A DNA stretch of 64,000 bases from Fulvivirga lutea (GTDB taxonomy: Bacteria; Bacteroidota; Bacteroidia; Cytophagales; Cyclobacteriaceae), in contig NZ_CP070608.1 of the NCBI RefSeq assembly GCF_017068455.1, forward strand, positions 1,903,488-1,967,487. The letters run 5' to 3'. A model generated the notes under the pieces. That model saw nothing but the letters and a program-made list of their open reading frames with translations, was not told the DNA's origin and ran no database searches. Positions 29,801 to 36,270 of the stretch are shown piece after piece. A program made the position numbers and the translations under genes. Position 1 is the first letter of the stretch. Every line of letters starts with the position of its first letter.

Positions 29801-30030
29801 TTAATTCTGAGCTTCTTGATAATTCGATTTCAGTTGGGCTCATGAAAGAAAATGCTGATCAATTAAAAATATTATTTAGCAAATCTAGTACTACTTCAAA
29901 GTCTGATTTTAGAGAGGGACTTCAAGCAAGAAGTTCAGATGAAAATATATATGAGTTAGCAAGGTTACTAGGTTTTAAAATAAAAAAGAGCAATAAAAAA
30001 GATGGTGAAGAATCAGATGAACAATCTTAA
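26845..30030 (+). CDS. KAP-family P-loop NTPase with membrane hairpin
   Basis: A 1061-residue protein. The Walker A motif is GIDGGWGVGKSN (about 46-57) and the Walker B motif is LVLVLDNFDRLP (about 250-261). Between them lie two hydrophobic segments (about 130-147 and 157-186), the inserted membrane hairpin typical of KAP NTPases (Kidins220/ARMS and PifA). The remaining 650 residues are helical with no recognised domain. PifA of plasmid F is a phage-exclusion protein, so a defence role is plausible. It is followed by an HEPN-like gene on the same strand and preceded by a dead DUF2235 gene. Confidence 0.85.
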   Translation: MSKKYNFIDNKPLGKDLFESQSQESTAKVICDIIKENQFQVIGIDGGWGVGKSNLVQIVDDKLKGYSFFIYDVWGHQEDEQRRSLLVELTEFISDEKNNLVKNEAKWKNKLKKLLSKEKEVTTENQPYLSPGFIASVISVIYTPTALAFKDEFTFEDWLYIPAIIWKVLLWGLPWLIVFALFIKHLIDSRKNSKGFRELLKSAFQETFQVYTDKQKKETKIETISEYEPPVKAFQDWMSEIDKDLKDKKLVLVLDNFDRLPKNHILNVWSSIHVFFAEKTYTNIKVIIPFDRKHIKNAFKDLNGESENENFADDYINKTFDIVFRVAPPILSSWKIFFKTNWKNAFPSFSEDEYERVELAYEILRPNITPREIVAFINDCVSTKLLQESIPDRYIAIFLLNREIILNHPLNAINNLDYLRGLKSLYEQDTKYAEYITALAYQINPENALEVVYRKQLKDSLVNKDNEKFTEISKTQVFTHIIKPVLNEIKEYGNPILVLKELEVSKQVSQSRLDNIWQSIYAQVKAGQLSTGKLEEAQIVLLSKLKSSFKTEWLKLILSSFWVGNEGLNIDDYVKNIDGLREACSKMDWDVDVLKYVEKKKVSVEHIKQLVELKGDEYLNYKLSCSSIEIDEYLEGLAVSELDEAEFIYYMSNAGDFKKFTKKLYEYLQQNKNNKDHVKRIIDLLKLVDRDKFDVSTVLADADIYTLISNTQIDEEVMIDLAALRLSLLSKSHASYQGVYSKVLNIDDDEFSSSVAQELEWYINYHEFLVGSTSFTNALVKSVVKQLLLIERNHESYCIEPIIKNLIPIADVNELNTEEILNSLEDFPEGDYLVKELLKLDSKTLEILFKSDSKAANMVIELLTNHFKGLIKEGWNDIFSDLNSSTFDNLRAINFNQWNAFALEEFKSLLLHIVDESEIEEIEVVEWLIESFKSSGKSLENTFKSIRDRLILNDSISTEVFNLLLKPVVDFGKLIEKPDDSVRTIFNSELLDNSISVGLMKENADQLKILFSKSSTTSKSDFREGLQARSSDENIYELARLLGFKIKKSNKKDGEESDEQS

Positions 30031-30101
30031 TTGATTTATTATTTGACCAGAATTTTAATTAATAAACTGGCAGTTCGACAGAGTTATTATTTAGGAAATA
30101 A

Positions 30102-30230
30102 CCGATAAGATTATTGAAAGCCTATCTAACTATTTTACGTGCTGAAAATGATTACCCTCAGGTTGATCGAGGTGAATTGTATAAGGAGATTTTTGCTCAA
30201 GCTGGTAATTTTAAACGGTATAATGGATAA
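30102..30230 (+). pseudogene. Orphan coding fragment of unknown family
   Basis: A frame open from 30102 to the stop at 30228 reads LLKAYLTILRAENDYPQVDR and GELYKEIFAQAGNFKRYNG. The residue composition is protein-like, but there is no start codon, and a stop lies just upstream (30099). It overlaps the start of the HEPN-like gene in another frame. It looks like the C-terminal stump of a lost gene between KAP and HEPN. I do not recognise the family. Confidence 0.3.
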
Positions 30231-31197
30231 GGAAGAGTCATTGTCCCAGTACGAAACTCCTGACTCGAGGTGGAGTTTGTTTAACGTCAATTCATTCAAA
30301 GAGTACGAATCCAAATATATAATAAAGGGCAAATTCCATGGCCAAGTGCCAACGGATGTTGTTGAGGCTTATAAATCAGCAGAACACATTATGGCTCAGG
30401 CTTATTATCATTATCCTCTTCTAGATGAGGCAGCTAATAAACTACTTCGTATTATGGAGATGGCAGTTAAAATGAGGTGTTTGGAGATTGATATTGAATT
30501 AAAATTTAAGGTTAAAGACAAAAAGGAAAAAAAGAAGGATTTAAATCGTCTGATCAATGATTTAGACAAAAAGGAAGTTTTTAAGAATCCAGGTAGACAT
30601 TTACACGTAGCTCGTGGACTCAGAAATTATTCAATGCATCCCGAAAAAAACTCATTGCATGGAACTCTATCACTTAATATATACGAACAGATGGTAAACC
30701 TCCTTAATGAATTATTTTTGCCTGACTCATATTTTAAGGAAAAATCGGAGTTACTTCAAAGTTTGGAGGTGAAAACAAATGAATTGAAGAATGGTCTTTT
30801 TGTCTTAAATATTAATAATAAAAGTTTTTTAATTCAAGGAGCAAAGCCAGTATCTGTAGATAAGGTTAATGGAAATTGGGTTTCATTTTGGGTGGCACAT
30901 CCAATTTTTAAGGAATTTAAAAAACTAGTTGAAGGCAAGGTTTTAGATCCTCCATTCTTTTTTGCACTAAAAGAAGTTGATTTTATTAATAGCTTTCAAC
31001 TGGTAGGTAAGTTGCTTAATGAGACTAGTATGAGTATTTGCAGATCAAATAATCAAACCGACAATTCCATTTATGAGAAATTTCTTAATGAGCAGGCTCG
31101 AATGACGCATGAGTTATTTGAACCATATAAAATGCTCATAAACTCAAAAATAGGAACGGAATTAATGAGGTTTAGGTATTTGAATTGCTGGCACTGA
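30223..31197 (+). CDS. Unknown protein with HEPN-like RX4H motif
   Basis: A 324-residue protein starting at ATG 30223 (MDKEESLSQYE). An earlier in-frame start at 30139 is less likely because that stretch reads as coding in another frame. Residues 60-160 are helical: YKSAEHIMAQAYYHYPLLDE, LLRIMEMAVKMR, then LRNYSMHP with Arg134, Asn135 and His139. RNXXXH in a helix following such an up-down bundle is the RX4-6H ribonuclease motif of HEPN domains. The C-terminal half is unrecognised. It follows the KAP NTPase gene by 192 bases in the same direction. The HEPN assignment is inference. Confidence 0.55.
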   Translation: MDKEESLSQYETPDSRWSLFNVNSFKEYESKYIIKGKFHGQVPTDVVEAYKSAEHIMAQAYYHYPLLDEAANKLLRIMEMAVKMRCLEIDIELKFKVKDKKEKKKDLNRLINDLDKKEVFKNPGRHLHVARGLRNYSMHPEKNSLHGTLSLNIYEQMVNLLNELFLPDSYFKEKSELLQSLEVKTNELKNGLFVLNINNKSFLIQGAKPVSVDKVNGNWVSFWVAHPIFKEFKKLVEGKVLDPPFFFALKEVDFINSFQLVGKLLNETSMSICRSNNQTDNSIYEKFLNEQARMTHELFEPYKMLINSKIGTELMRFRYLNCWH

Positions 31198-31294
31198 TAA
31201 AAGTAACCAAAAGTATCTTTCATCTCATAGTATATTCTACCACCGAAACTTGCCTATTTTTGCTTAATAAGCACAACCTCCTGCAGTTGTATGG

Positions 31295-31405
31295 CTACTT
31301 CCCATACTCAACCCTCCTAATCTCCCACACAAATTCAGCTGCGGGGTTTTTACAATGGCTTGGTCACCTACTTTTTTGTCTAATAATGCTTTGGCCATGG
31401 GTGTG
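31295..31405 (-). pseudogene. Decayed 3' end of a greB-like gene (copy A)
   Basis: The minus strand reads MAKALLDKKVGDQAIVKT, then, after a one-base deletion, PAAEFVWEIRRVEYGK and a stop at 31295-31297. This is the C-terminus of the GreA/GreB-like protein whose intact gene lies at 34707-35180 (MAKALLDKKEGDEAIVKT, EFVWKIKKIEYQK). Nothing upstream of the Pro-Met-Ala codons remains. The plus-strand frame through it (31185-31463) has no protein-like features. Confidence 0.75.
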
Positions 31406-31427
31406 TTGTAAAGATAATTTTAATGAA

Positions 31428-31477
31428 GTGGTATGTGCACTAAATGCACTTATCACAATATAAAAAGTTTAATTTTG
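31428..31477 (+). promoter_or_regulatory. Long inverted-repeat operator and TAnnTTTG box before RhuM pseudogene
   Basis: GTGGTATGTGCA (31428-31439) and TGCACTTATCAC (31445-31456) form 12-bp arms (10 of 12 paired) around a 5-base spacer. A Bacteroidota-type -7 box TAATTTTG follows at 31470-31477. Nearly the same operator precedes the RhuM-Fic gene at 31820. Confidence 0.65.
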
Positions 31478-31532
31478 GATATATCGCCTATTAGTAGATG
31501 TAAAGTATGATGTCAGTGATTTCATTAATACC

Positions 31533-31763
31533 ATGAGTGAAGTTTTAATTTATGAGTCCGATAATCAGGTAGAGGTAGAAGTTACCTATGAAGATGAATC
31601 TCTATGGTTAAGTTTAAACCAGATCGCTTCTCTTTTCGATTGAGACAAATCTGTGATCTCTCGGCATATTAAAAACATCTACTAGGAAGGCGAGCTGGAG
31701 GAGTATGCAACTGTTGCAAAAAATGCAACAGTTCAAAAAGAAAGAGGTAGTAAGAAGGTTTAA
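31533..31763 (+). pseudogene. RhuM-family gene remnant (N-terminal part)
   Basis: From ATG 31533 the frame reads MSEVLIYESDNQVEVEVTYE, DESLWLSLNQIASLFD, a stop, DKSVISRHIKNIY, a second stop, then EGELEEYATVAKNATVQKER. It matches the RhuM N-terminus (ETIWLSQKQMATLFEKD in the neighbour), with Arg-to-stop type changes. The region ends at TAA 31761, just where the conserved SRKVKRTIKHYNLD block would begin. It keeps its own operator upstream. Confidence 0.8.
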
Positions 31764-31819
31764 GTGTAATCAGCCTTCATACTGATTGATGTAATCAAGG
31801 ATGGGAATTGCAACAAAAA

Positions 31820-31848
31820 GTGGTAAGTGCAACAAATGCACATACCAC
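31820..31848 (+). promoter_or_regulatory. Inverted-repeat operator before RhuM-Fic gene
   Basis: GTGGTAAGTGCA (31820-31831) and TGCACATACCAC (31837-31848) pair at 11 of 12 positions with the same 5-base spacer as the copy at 31428. It ends 43 bases before the proposed TTG start codon. Conservation in front of both a dead and a live RhuM gene suggests a regulator-binding site, perhaps autoregulatory. Confidence 0.65.
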
Positions 31849-31891
31849 AATACTAACAGGAATAGAGTTAGATAAGTATAGATACATAAAA

Positions 31892-32869
31892 TTGAGTAAT
31901 CAAAATCAAATTGAAATTTTTCAGTCCGCTAATGGCCAAACTGAAGTTGAAGTACGATTTCAGGAAGAAACCATTTGGCTATCTCAAAAGCAGATGGCCA
32001 CACTTTTCGAGAAAGATACAGATACTATAGGCCTGCACCTTAAAAATATTTTTAATGAACAAGAGCTTGATGAACATTCAACTACCGAGGATTACTCGGT
32101 AGTTCAAAAAGAAGGCAGTAGAAATGTCAAAAGAACGATCAAGCATTACAATCTAGACGCAATTATTTCTGTTGGATATCGTGTTAATTCCAAAAGAGGT
32201 ACACAATTCAGGATTTGGGCAACCCAACGATTAAAAGACTACCTCGTTCAGGGCTATGCCATTAACCAAAAACGTCTTGAGCAAACACAACAGGAAGTTA
32301 AATTACTCAAGTCAGGCATTCAAATTCTAAGTCGTGCTATAGAATCCAAAGCAGAAGAAGCAGGTTTTGAATGGCTGGACCAATATGCCAAAGGGCTGGA
32401 ACTCCTCGATGATTATGACCATGAGCAACTGGATAAAAAGGGGATAACACTTCGAAAGGCTACTTACCCCAAACCTGAGGTTTATCAGGCTATTATTGAG
32501 GAGATGAAAAAGGACTTCGATTCTGCTGTATTCGGAGTTGAAAAAGATGAAGGGTTTTATGGTGCGATAGCTCAGATTGAAAAGGGATTTGACAGCGAAG
32601 ATTTCTATCCAAGTCTGGAAGAAAAGGCAGCCATGCTTTTATATCTTATTATTAAAAATCATGCCTTTGTAGATGGTAACAAAAGAATTGGCGCAGCCTG
32701 CTTTCTACTCTTTCTAAAAGAAAATAATCTATTGCACGATCGGCAGGGAAACCTACTAATAAGTAATGAAGCACTGGCAAGTCTAACACTCTTTGTGGCA
32801 GCCAGTAAACCTGAAGAAATGGAAACGGTGAAAAATATAATCGTGAGTGTGCTTAACAGAAATCAATAA
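31892..32869 (+). CDS. RhuM-family protein with C-terminal Fic domain
   Basis: A 325-residue protein starting with TTG at 31892 (MSNQNQIEIFQSANG). Frame-extending codons further upstream overlap the operator and are unlikely to be translated. The N-terminal RhuM domain has EETIWLSQKQMATLFEKD and SVGYRVNSKRGTQFRIWATQ. The C-terminal Fic/Doc domain has HAFVDGNKRIGAACFLLFLK (His257, full HxFxDGNKR), so AMP- or nucleotidyl-transfer activity is possible. RhuM proteins are linked to pathogenicity islands and toxin-type loci. It is likely a toxin or regulator under its own operator. Confidence 0.9.
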   Translation: MSNQNQIEIFQSANGQTEVEVRFQEETIWLSQKQMATLFEKDTDTIGLHLKNIFNEQELDEHSTTEDYSVVQKEGSRNVKRTIKHYNLDAIISVGYRVNSKRGTQFRIWATQRLKDYLVQGYAINQKRLEQTQQEVKLLKSGIQILSRAIESKAEEAGFEWLDQYAKGLELLDDYDHEQLDKKGITLRKATYPKPEVYQAIIEEMKKDFDSAVFGVEKDEGFYGAIAQIEKGFDSEDFYPSLEEKAAMLLYLIIKNHAFVDGNKRIGAACFLLFLKENNLLHDRQGNLLISNEALASLTLFVAASKPEEMETVKNIIVSVLNRNQ

Positions 32870-32948
32870 CGTTTTTGCGGCACACCCTCCACCCACTTTT
32901 TTGTTTACTTAATTCTCAATTCACGAATCACGAATCAACGAGCAAATT

Positions 32949-33016
32949 TTACTTCTGATACTCAATCTTCTTAATCTTCCACACAAACTTAACAGCCGGG
33001 TTTTTACAATGGCTAT
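32949..33016 (-). pseudogene. Decayed 3' end of a greB-like gene (copy B)
   Basis: The minus strand ends with AVKFVWKIKKIEYQK and a stop at 32949-32951, preceded by VKT in a different frame. It is clearly related to the C-terminus of the GreA/GreB-like gene at 34707. It carries a base deletion at the same place as copy A (31295), so A and B probably descend from one already-broken copy. About 68 bases remain recognisable. Confidence 0.7.
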
Positions 33017-33150
33017 CCGACCACATTACAATAACCAATAATAAAGCAGGCACAATTTTTTGATAGTACAACTATTCGTGGTTTATTGTGTTAAAGACAA
33101 TACAGTGCGTAGTATTGTGTTAAATCAACCTTCACTTTAAAAGTCTAATT

Positions 33151-34056
33151 TTGAATCTTGAATTTGTCAATCCGTTAGTTTGGGGTGTTCCTTTATTCAT
33201 AGTTCTGGTTTTAGTAGAACTTACGTATAGTCACACTCACGATAAAAAACTGTACCAATGGAAAGACCTGTTGGCAAGTTCTGCCATGGGTTTGGGGTCA
33301 GTATTAATCGGCCCATTGATTAAACTTATTTCTGCAGCAGCCATTTTTTATGTAGTGTACGAGCTTTTTAACCCTGAAGTAAATGGCGTGCGCACCAATA
33401 TTCTGGGGTATGAATCCTTCGGTTGGGCATGGTATATCTGGCTTATCTGCCAGTTTTTAGATGACTTTACGTATTATTGGTTGCATCGCTTTAATCACAC
33501 CGTGCGGTTTATGTGGGCTGCGCATATTGTACATCATTCATCCAAGAACTTCAATTTTGGAACCGGTTTAAGAAACGGATGGTTCACCCTTTTATACAAG
33601 CCACTCTTCTACATGTGGTTGCCTGCTATTGGCTTCCATCCGGAAATGGTGTTGGTATGCTTAGGTATTGAAGCGTTATGGCAATTCCAGCTGCACACGC
33701 AGTTTGTGCCTAAACTGGGCTTTTTAGAGAGATTTCTAAATACACATACACAACATCAGGTGCACCATGCAAAAAATTTAGAATATCTGGATAAAAACCA
33801 TGGTGGCTATTTAAACATTTTCGATAAGCTCTTCGGTACCTGGAAGGAGTTGGATGAGAATGTAGAAATTGAGTATGGCGTTGTTCATGACCCTGAATCT
33901 TACAACCCGTTAGTCATTGTAACACACGAATATGCCAACATTTGGCGCGACATTAAGAAGTCGAGCAGTGTGTATGAGGCCTTTATGTATACTTTTGGTG
34001 AACCCGGCTGGAGCCCCGATGGTTCAACCAAAACTGTGAAGCAGTTGCAGCGATAA
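33151..34056 (+). CDS. Sterol desaturase/fatty acid hydroxylase superfamily protein
   Basis: A 301-residue integral membrane di-iron enzyme. Histidine clusters: HRFNH, HIVHH and HTQHQVHH, which bind the two irons in this superfamily. Membrane helices occupy about residues 10-30, 45-75 and 150-180. The only in-frame start compatible with the domain is TTG at 33151; no ATG is available. The substrate (lipid, sterol-like or carotenoid) is not predictable. It follows the RhuM-Fic and greB-remnant patch and may be ancestral chromosome. Confidence 0.9.
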   Translation: MNLEFVNPLVWGVPLFIVLVLVELTYSHTHDKKLYQWKDLLASSAMGLGSVLIGPLIKLISAAAIFYVVYELFNPEVNGVRTNILGYESFGWAWYIWLICQFLDDFTYYWLHRFNHTVRFMWAAHIVHHSSKNFNFGTGLRNGWFTLLYKPLFYMWLPAIGFHPEMVLVCLGIEALWQFQLHTQFVPKLGFLERFLNTHTQHQVHHAKNLEYLDKNHGGYLNIFDKLFGTWKELDENVEIEYGVVHDPESYNPLVIVTHEYANIWRDIKKSSSVYEAFMYTFGEPGWSPDGSTKTVKQLQR

Positions 34057-34121
34057 TTGTATTTACAAATTCCAACCTTTTTGTTTCAAGAAGTGTCTTA
34101 GACGATATAAACACTCAGAAG

Positions 34122-34589
34122 ATGAAACTTAATTTGTTATCACTCGCCCTCATCTCATTATTTGCCATAAGCTGTGGCGAAGAAGATGGTGATCTTCGAT
34201 TTTCATGTATCAAATTTAATGGGGACATTAAGCAGGATAGAATCAATTTTTCTGTTGTAAATGATACAGAGTATCAGATTGATAATTTGTTATTTAAAGC
34301 GTCAAGCGGAGATTTTAGACCTGCCTTTAATGGTACTTTTTCAGATTTCGTATATGTTGGTGGTCCCGATTTTATGCTTACGCTGGCCTATATTCAGGAT
34401 ATAATTTTTGAAATTGATGGTATTGAATATCATACAGGCTCTGAAATACCTATGCAAGAAGAGCTCACGTTTGAGTTAGGAAATGCTTATCTGATAGTCA
34501 TTAAAGGAGTAACACCAGAAACCGGAGCAGTAGAGACTGAAATGGTGTTTTGGACAGATGGCACATGTAACGACACACCTGAAGGTTGA
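34122..34589 (+). CDS. Small predicted lipoprotein
   Basis: A 155-residue protein with a lipoprotein signal (MKLNLLSLALISLFAISC; Cys18). The rest is predicted beta-rich with no recognised family (FSVVNDTEYQIDNLLFKASS, ELTFELGNAYLIVIKGV). A hairpin terminator follows 33 bases after the stop. It is co-oriented with the sterol desaturase gene, 65 bases downstream. Confidence 0.7.
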   Translation: MKLNLLSLALISLFAISCGEEDGDLRFSCIKFNGDIKQDRINFSVVNDTEYQIDNLLFKASSGDFRPAFNGTFSDFVYVGGPDFMLTLAYIQDIIFEIDGIEYHTGSEIPMQEELTFELGNAYLIVIKGVTPETGAVETEMVFWTDGTCNDTPEG

Positions 34590-34622
34590 AAGAGACGCAT
34601 TATTATTCAAAGAAGTAATAGT

Positions 34623-34656
34623 AATCCCTGGCCATGTACCTTGCCGGGGATTTTTA
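34623..34656 (+). terminator. Terminator of the 34122 lipoprotein gene
   Basis: AATCCCTGGC and GCCGGGGATT pair around a short loop and are followed by TTTTTAT. Confidence 0.7.
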
Positions 34657-34706
34657 TTTGTGTAGTGGCGAGTTGGTTATAATCAATAAAAGGGGAAGAA
34701 ATGAAG

Positions 34707-35180
34707 TTATTTTTGGTACTCGATCTTTTTAATCTTCCAAACAAACTCTGCCGCAGGTGTTTTTACTATGGCTTCGTCACCTTCCTTTTTATCTAATAAG
34801 GCTTTGGCCATGGGGGAGTCCATGGAGATATAGTCCGGGTTACCAATAAGTTCTTCATAACCTACTATGCGCAGGCGTTTGTACATGCCTTTATCATTTT
34901 CAATTTCTACCCAGGCACCGAATGATACTTTTCCATCCTGACTAGGGTGGTAGCTGATCACTTTAAAGTCATCGATGCATTTGCGGAGGTAGAGTACACG
35001 GCTATCAATTTGTCGCAGGCGTTTTTTGTTATAGTGGTAGTCCGCATTTTCAGAACGGTCGCCCAGGCTGGCGGCCCAGTTTACTTTATTGGTGATGTCA
35101 GGGCGTTCTACTCGCCAAAGGTGATCTAATTCTTCCTTTAGCTTTTGCATTCCTTCCGGGGTAATTAATTGTGATCTCAT
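34707..35180 (-). CDS. GreA/GreB-family transcription elongation factor
   Basis: A 157-residue protein with an N-terminal coiled coil and C-terminal FKBP-like domain. The pattern LITPEGMQKLKEELDHLWRV then ERPDITNKVNWAASLGDRSE, NADYHYNKKRLRQIDSRVLY and VKTPAAEFVWKIKKIEY is GreB-like. The tip acidic residues (SENADY) for transcript cleavage are present. Start chosen at ATG 35180 (MRSQLITPEG), not the ATG 11 codons earlier. Two decayed copies of its 3' end sit at 31295 and 32949. Confidence 0.9.
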   Translation of the reverse strand: MRSQLITPEGMQKLKEELDHLWRVERPDITNKVNWAASLGDRSENADYHYNKKRLRQIDSRVLYLRKCIDDFKVISYHPSQDGKVSFGAWVEIENDKGMYKRLRIVGYEELIGNPDYISMDSPMAKALLDKKEGDEAIVKTPAAEFVWKIKKIEYQK

Positions 35181-35279
35181 CGTAACTACTTCCGCTTTTG
35201 AATTAAGATGCAAGACAAATGAAAATCGTTAAATTATCCAAGAATCTACCCACTTGAAATAATTGCATTATATTGTATT

Positions 35280-35645
35280 ATGAAAGGAAAAACAAGCTTC
35301 TCATATGATTACATCTTGTTCATGGAACTCATTTATGAATATGATGAGACCCAGCAGGAAACTGTGGAAGCTAAAATAAAACGCAGGTTAAAATATAATA
35401 ATCTGGCACCTTACGATCAAAACAGGGTAAATTATGTGAGAAGTTTTAAGAAAGCCCTTTCAGAAGAAATACGATTGCTTAGTAGGTCTAAATATTTTGA
35501 GAAAACGCTCTCAAAATATGCGCAAGTAAAAGACTTTGATGTCGAACAAATGACTACTGACTATAGTGCAATTTATCCAGAGCTTTCAATAAAAGAAATC
35601 CGGAGCATGGTTGGTTTTGGGGTACATTGGTTTTACACGAGGTGA
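35280..35645 (+). CDS. Hypothetical protein (121 aa)
   Basis: A soluble, mainly helical 121-residue protein with a charged middle (YDETQQETVEAKIKRRLKYN, ALSEEIRLLSRSKYFEKTLS) and a C-terminal GFGVHWFYTR. I do not recognise a family. It is monocistronic, divergent from the GreB-like gene, with a hairpin 36 bases after its stop. Coding potential is supported by length and codon composition only. Confidence 0.55.
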   Translation: MKGKTSFSYDYILFMELIYEYDETQQETVEAKIKRRLKYNNLAPYDQNRVNYVRSFKKALSEEIRLLSRSKYFEKTLSKYAQVKDFDVEQMTTDYSAIYPELSIKEIRSMVGFGVHWFYTR

Positions 35646-35681
35646 TGGTGCTGTTGTGAGTATTCTTTTTATGAAAACAAA

Positions 35682-35709
35682 AAAGCATCACACGTTCGTA
35701 TGATGCTTT
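35682..35709. terminator. Hairpin between convergent genes (bidirectional terminator)
   Basis: AAAGCATCA and TGATGCTTT pair perfectly around a 10-base loop. On the minus side the stem is followed by T-rich DNA, so it best serves the GIY-YIG gene, but it may also end the plus-strand gene at 35280. Confidence 0.75.
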
Positions 35710-35731
35710 GTCCACTTCTTTGGGCCCACTT

Positions 35732-35751
35732 GTCCCGATAGCTATCGGGAC
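35732..35751. repeat. 20-bp perfect palindrome
   Basis: GTCCCGATAGCTATCGGGAC is fully self-complementary with no loop. It lies between the terminator and the stop of the GIY-YIG gene. Such sequences are often dispersed repeats; copy number is unknown here. Confidence 0.7.
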
Positions 35752-35759
35752 GAACCAGT

Positions 35760-36050
35760 CTAGAGATATTTCAATTTTAGTTTGTCAATGATTTCAGGAT
35801 ACTTGACTAGATTGGCAATATAGGTTCTACTCTTCATTCTTTTAATGTGTTTTTCAATTTGAATGGACTGTTTTTTTGATTCACATTCAATTACAACATA
35901 CAACTCCCAATCGTAAACCTTGGCGATGAACTTATTGTTGCCATATTTTTTATTAATATGCTGTTCAAGTCTTTCTTCAGGAAGTAGGCTGGTACTGCCG
36001 ATGTAGTACTTATTCAATTTTGGGCTATATAAAATGTAGCAGTAGTTCAT
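35760..36050 (-). CDS. GIY-YIG nuclease domain protein (UPF0213-like)
   Basis: A 96-residue single-domain protein: CYILYSPKLNKYYIGSTSLL is the GIY-YIG-type motif (YIL and YIG) with the catalytic Arg in EERLEQH. EIEKHIKRMKSRTYIANLVK is the common C-terminal helix. These small nucleases are widespread near rRNA or tRNA genes and mobile elements; the role is uncertain. An ATG 9 codons upstream (36077) is also in frame. It lies just outside the tRNA-fragment boundary of the integrative element. Confidence 0.88.
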   Translation of the reverse strand: MNYCYILYSPKLNKYYIGSTSLLPEERLEQHINKKYGNNKFIAKVYDWELYVVIECESKKQSIQIEKHIKRMKSRTYIANLVKYPEIIDKLKLKYL

Positions 36051-36083
36051 GAATCTCAATAGGATTTCAATACCCATAAACAG

Positions 36084-36109
36084 AAAACCCCGCCTTAAGG
36101 CAGGGTTTT
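36084..36109 (-). terminator. tRNA terminator at element boundary
   Basis: AAAACCCCGCCTTAAGGCAGGGTTTT is a strong hairpin flanked by T-runs directly downstream (minus strand) of the tRNA 3' end, showing that a tRNA transcript once ended here. Confidence 0.8.
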
Positions 36110-36111
36110 AG

Positions 36112-36162
36112 TGGTGGGCCCACCTGGGCTCGAACCAGGGACCCCTTGATTATGAGTCAAAT
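36112..36162 (-). other. 3' half of a tRNA with CAT anticodon: left attachment site
   Basis: On the minus strand the segment reads TTTGACTCATAATCAAG (anticodon stem-loop with CAT), variable GGGTC, T-arm CCTGG-TTCGAGC-CCAGG, then acceptor strand TGGGCCC, A and CCA. The 5' half (acceptor, D-arm) is absent. This is what integration into the 3' end of a tRNA-Met or tRNA-Ile2 gene leaves at one end, with the integrase next to it. The complete tRNA should stand at the right end of the element. Confidence 0.8.
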
Positions 36163-36270
36163 ATTTATTGGCTTGATGTGGTATAAAATATCCTTTAATT
36201 TGATTTAAATACATATTTATATTTTGATGAGACCTTAAGAAACCTATATTTGTTTGCAAATTGTTTGCAA

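Noticed and set aside
30139-30222. Extended N-terminus of the HEPN-like protein
   Set aside because: These 28 codons lie over a fragment that reads as protein in another frame; the internal ATG at 30223 gives a more natural start.
31185-31463. Plus-strand frame of 92 codons after the HEPN-like gene
   Set aside because: It runs antisense over the decayed greB-like end and has no protein-like composition, so it is treated as a shadow.
33146-33153. TAATTTTG box at the start of the sterol desaturase gene
   Set aside because: It matches TAnnTTTG but overlaps the TTG start codon and has no -33 TTTG at the right distance, so it is probably chance.
36112-36162. Complete tRNA gene
   Set aside because: The acceptor 5' strand and D-arm are absent upstream; only the 3' half can be folded.
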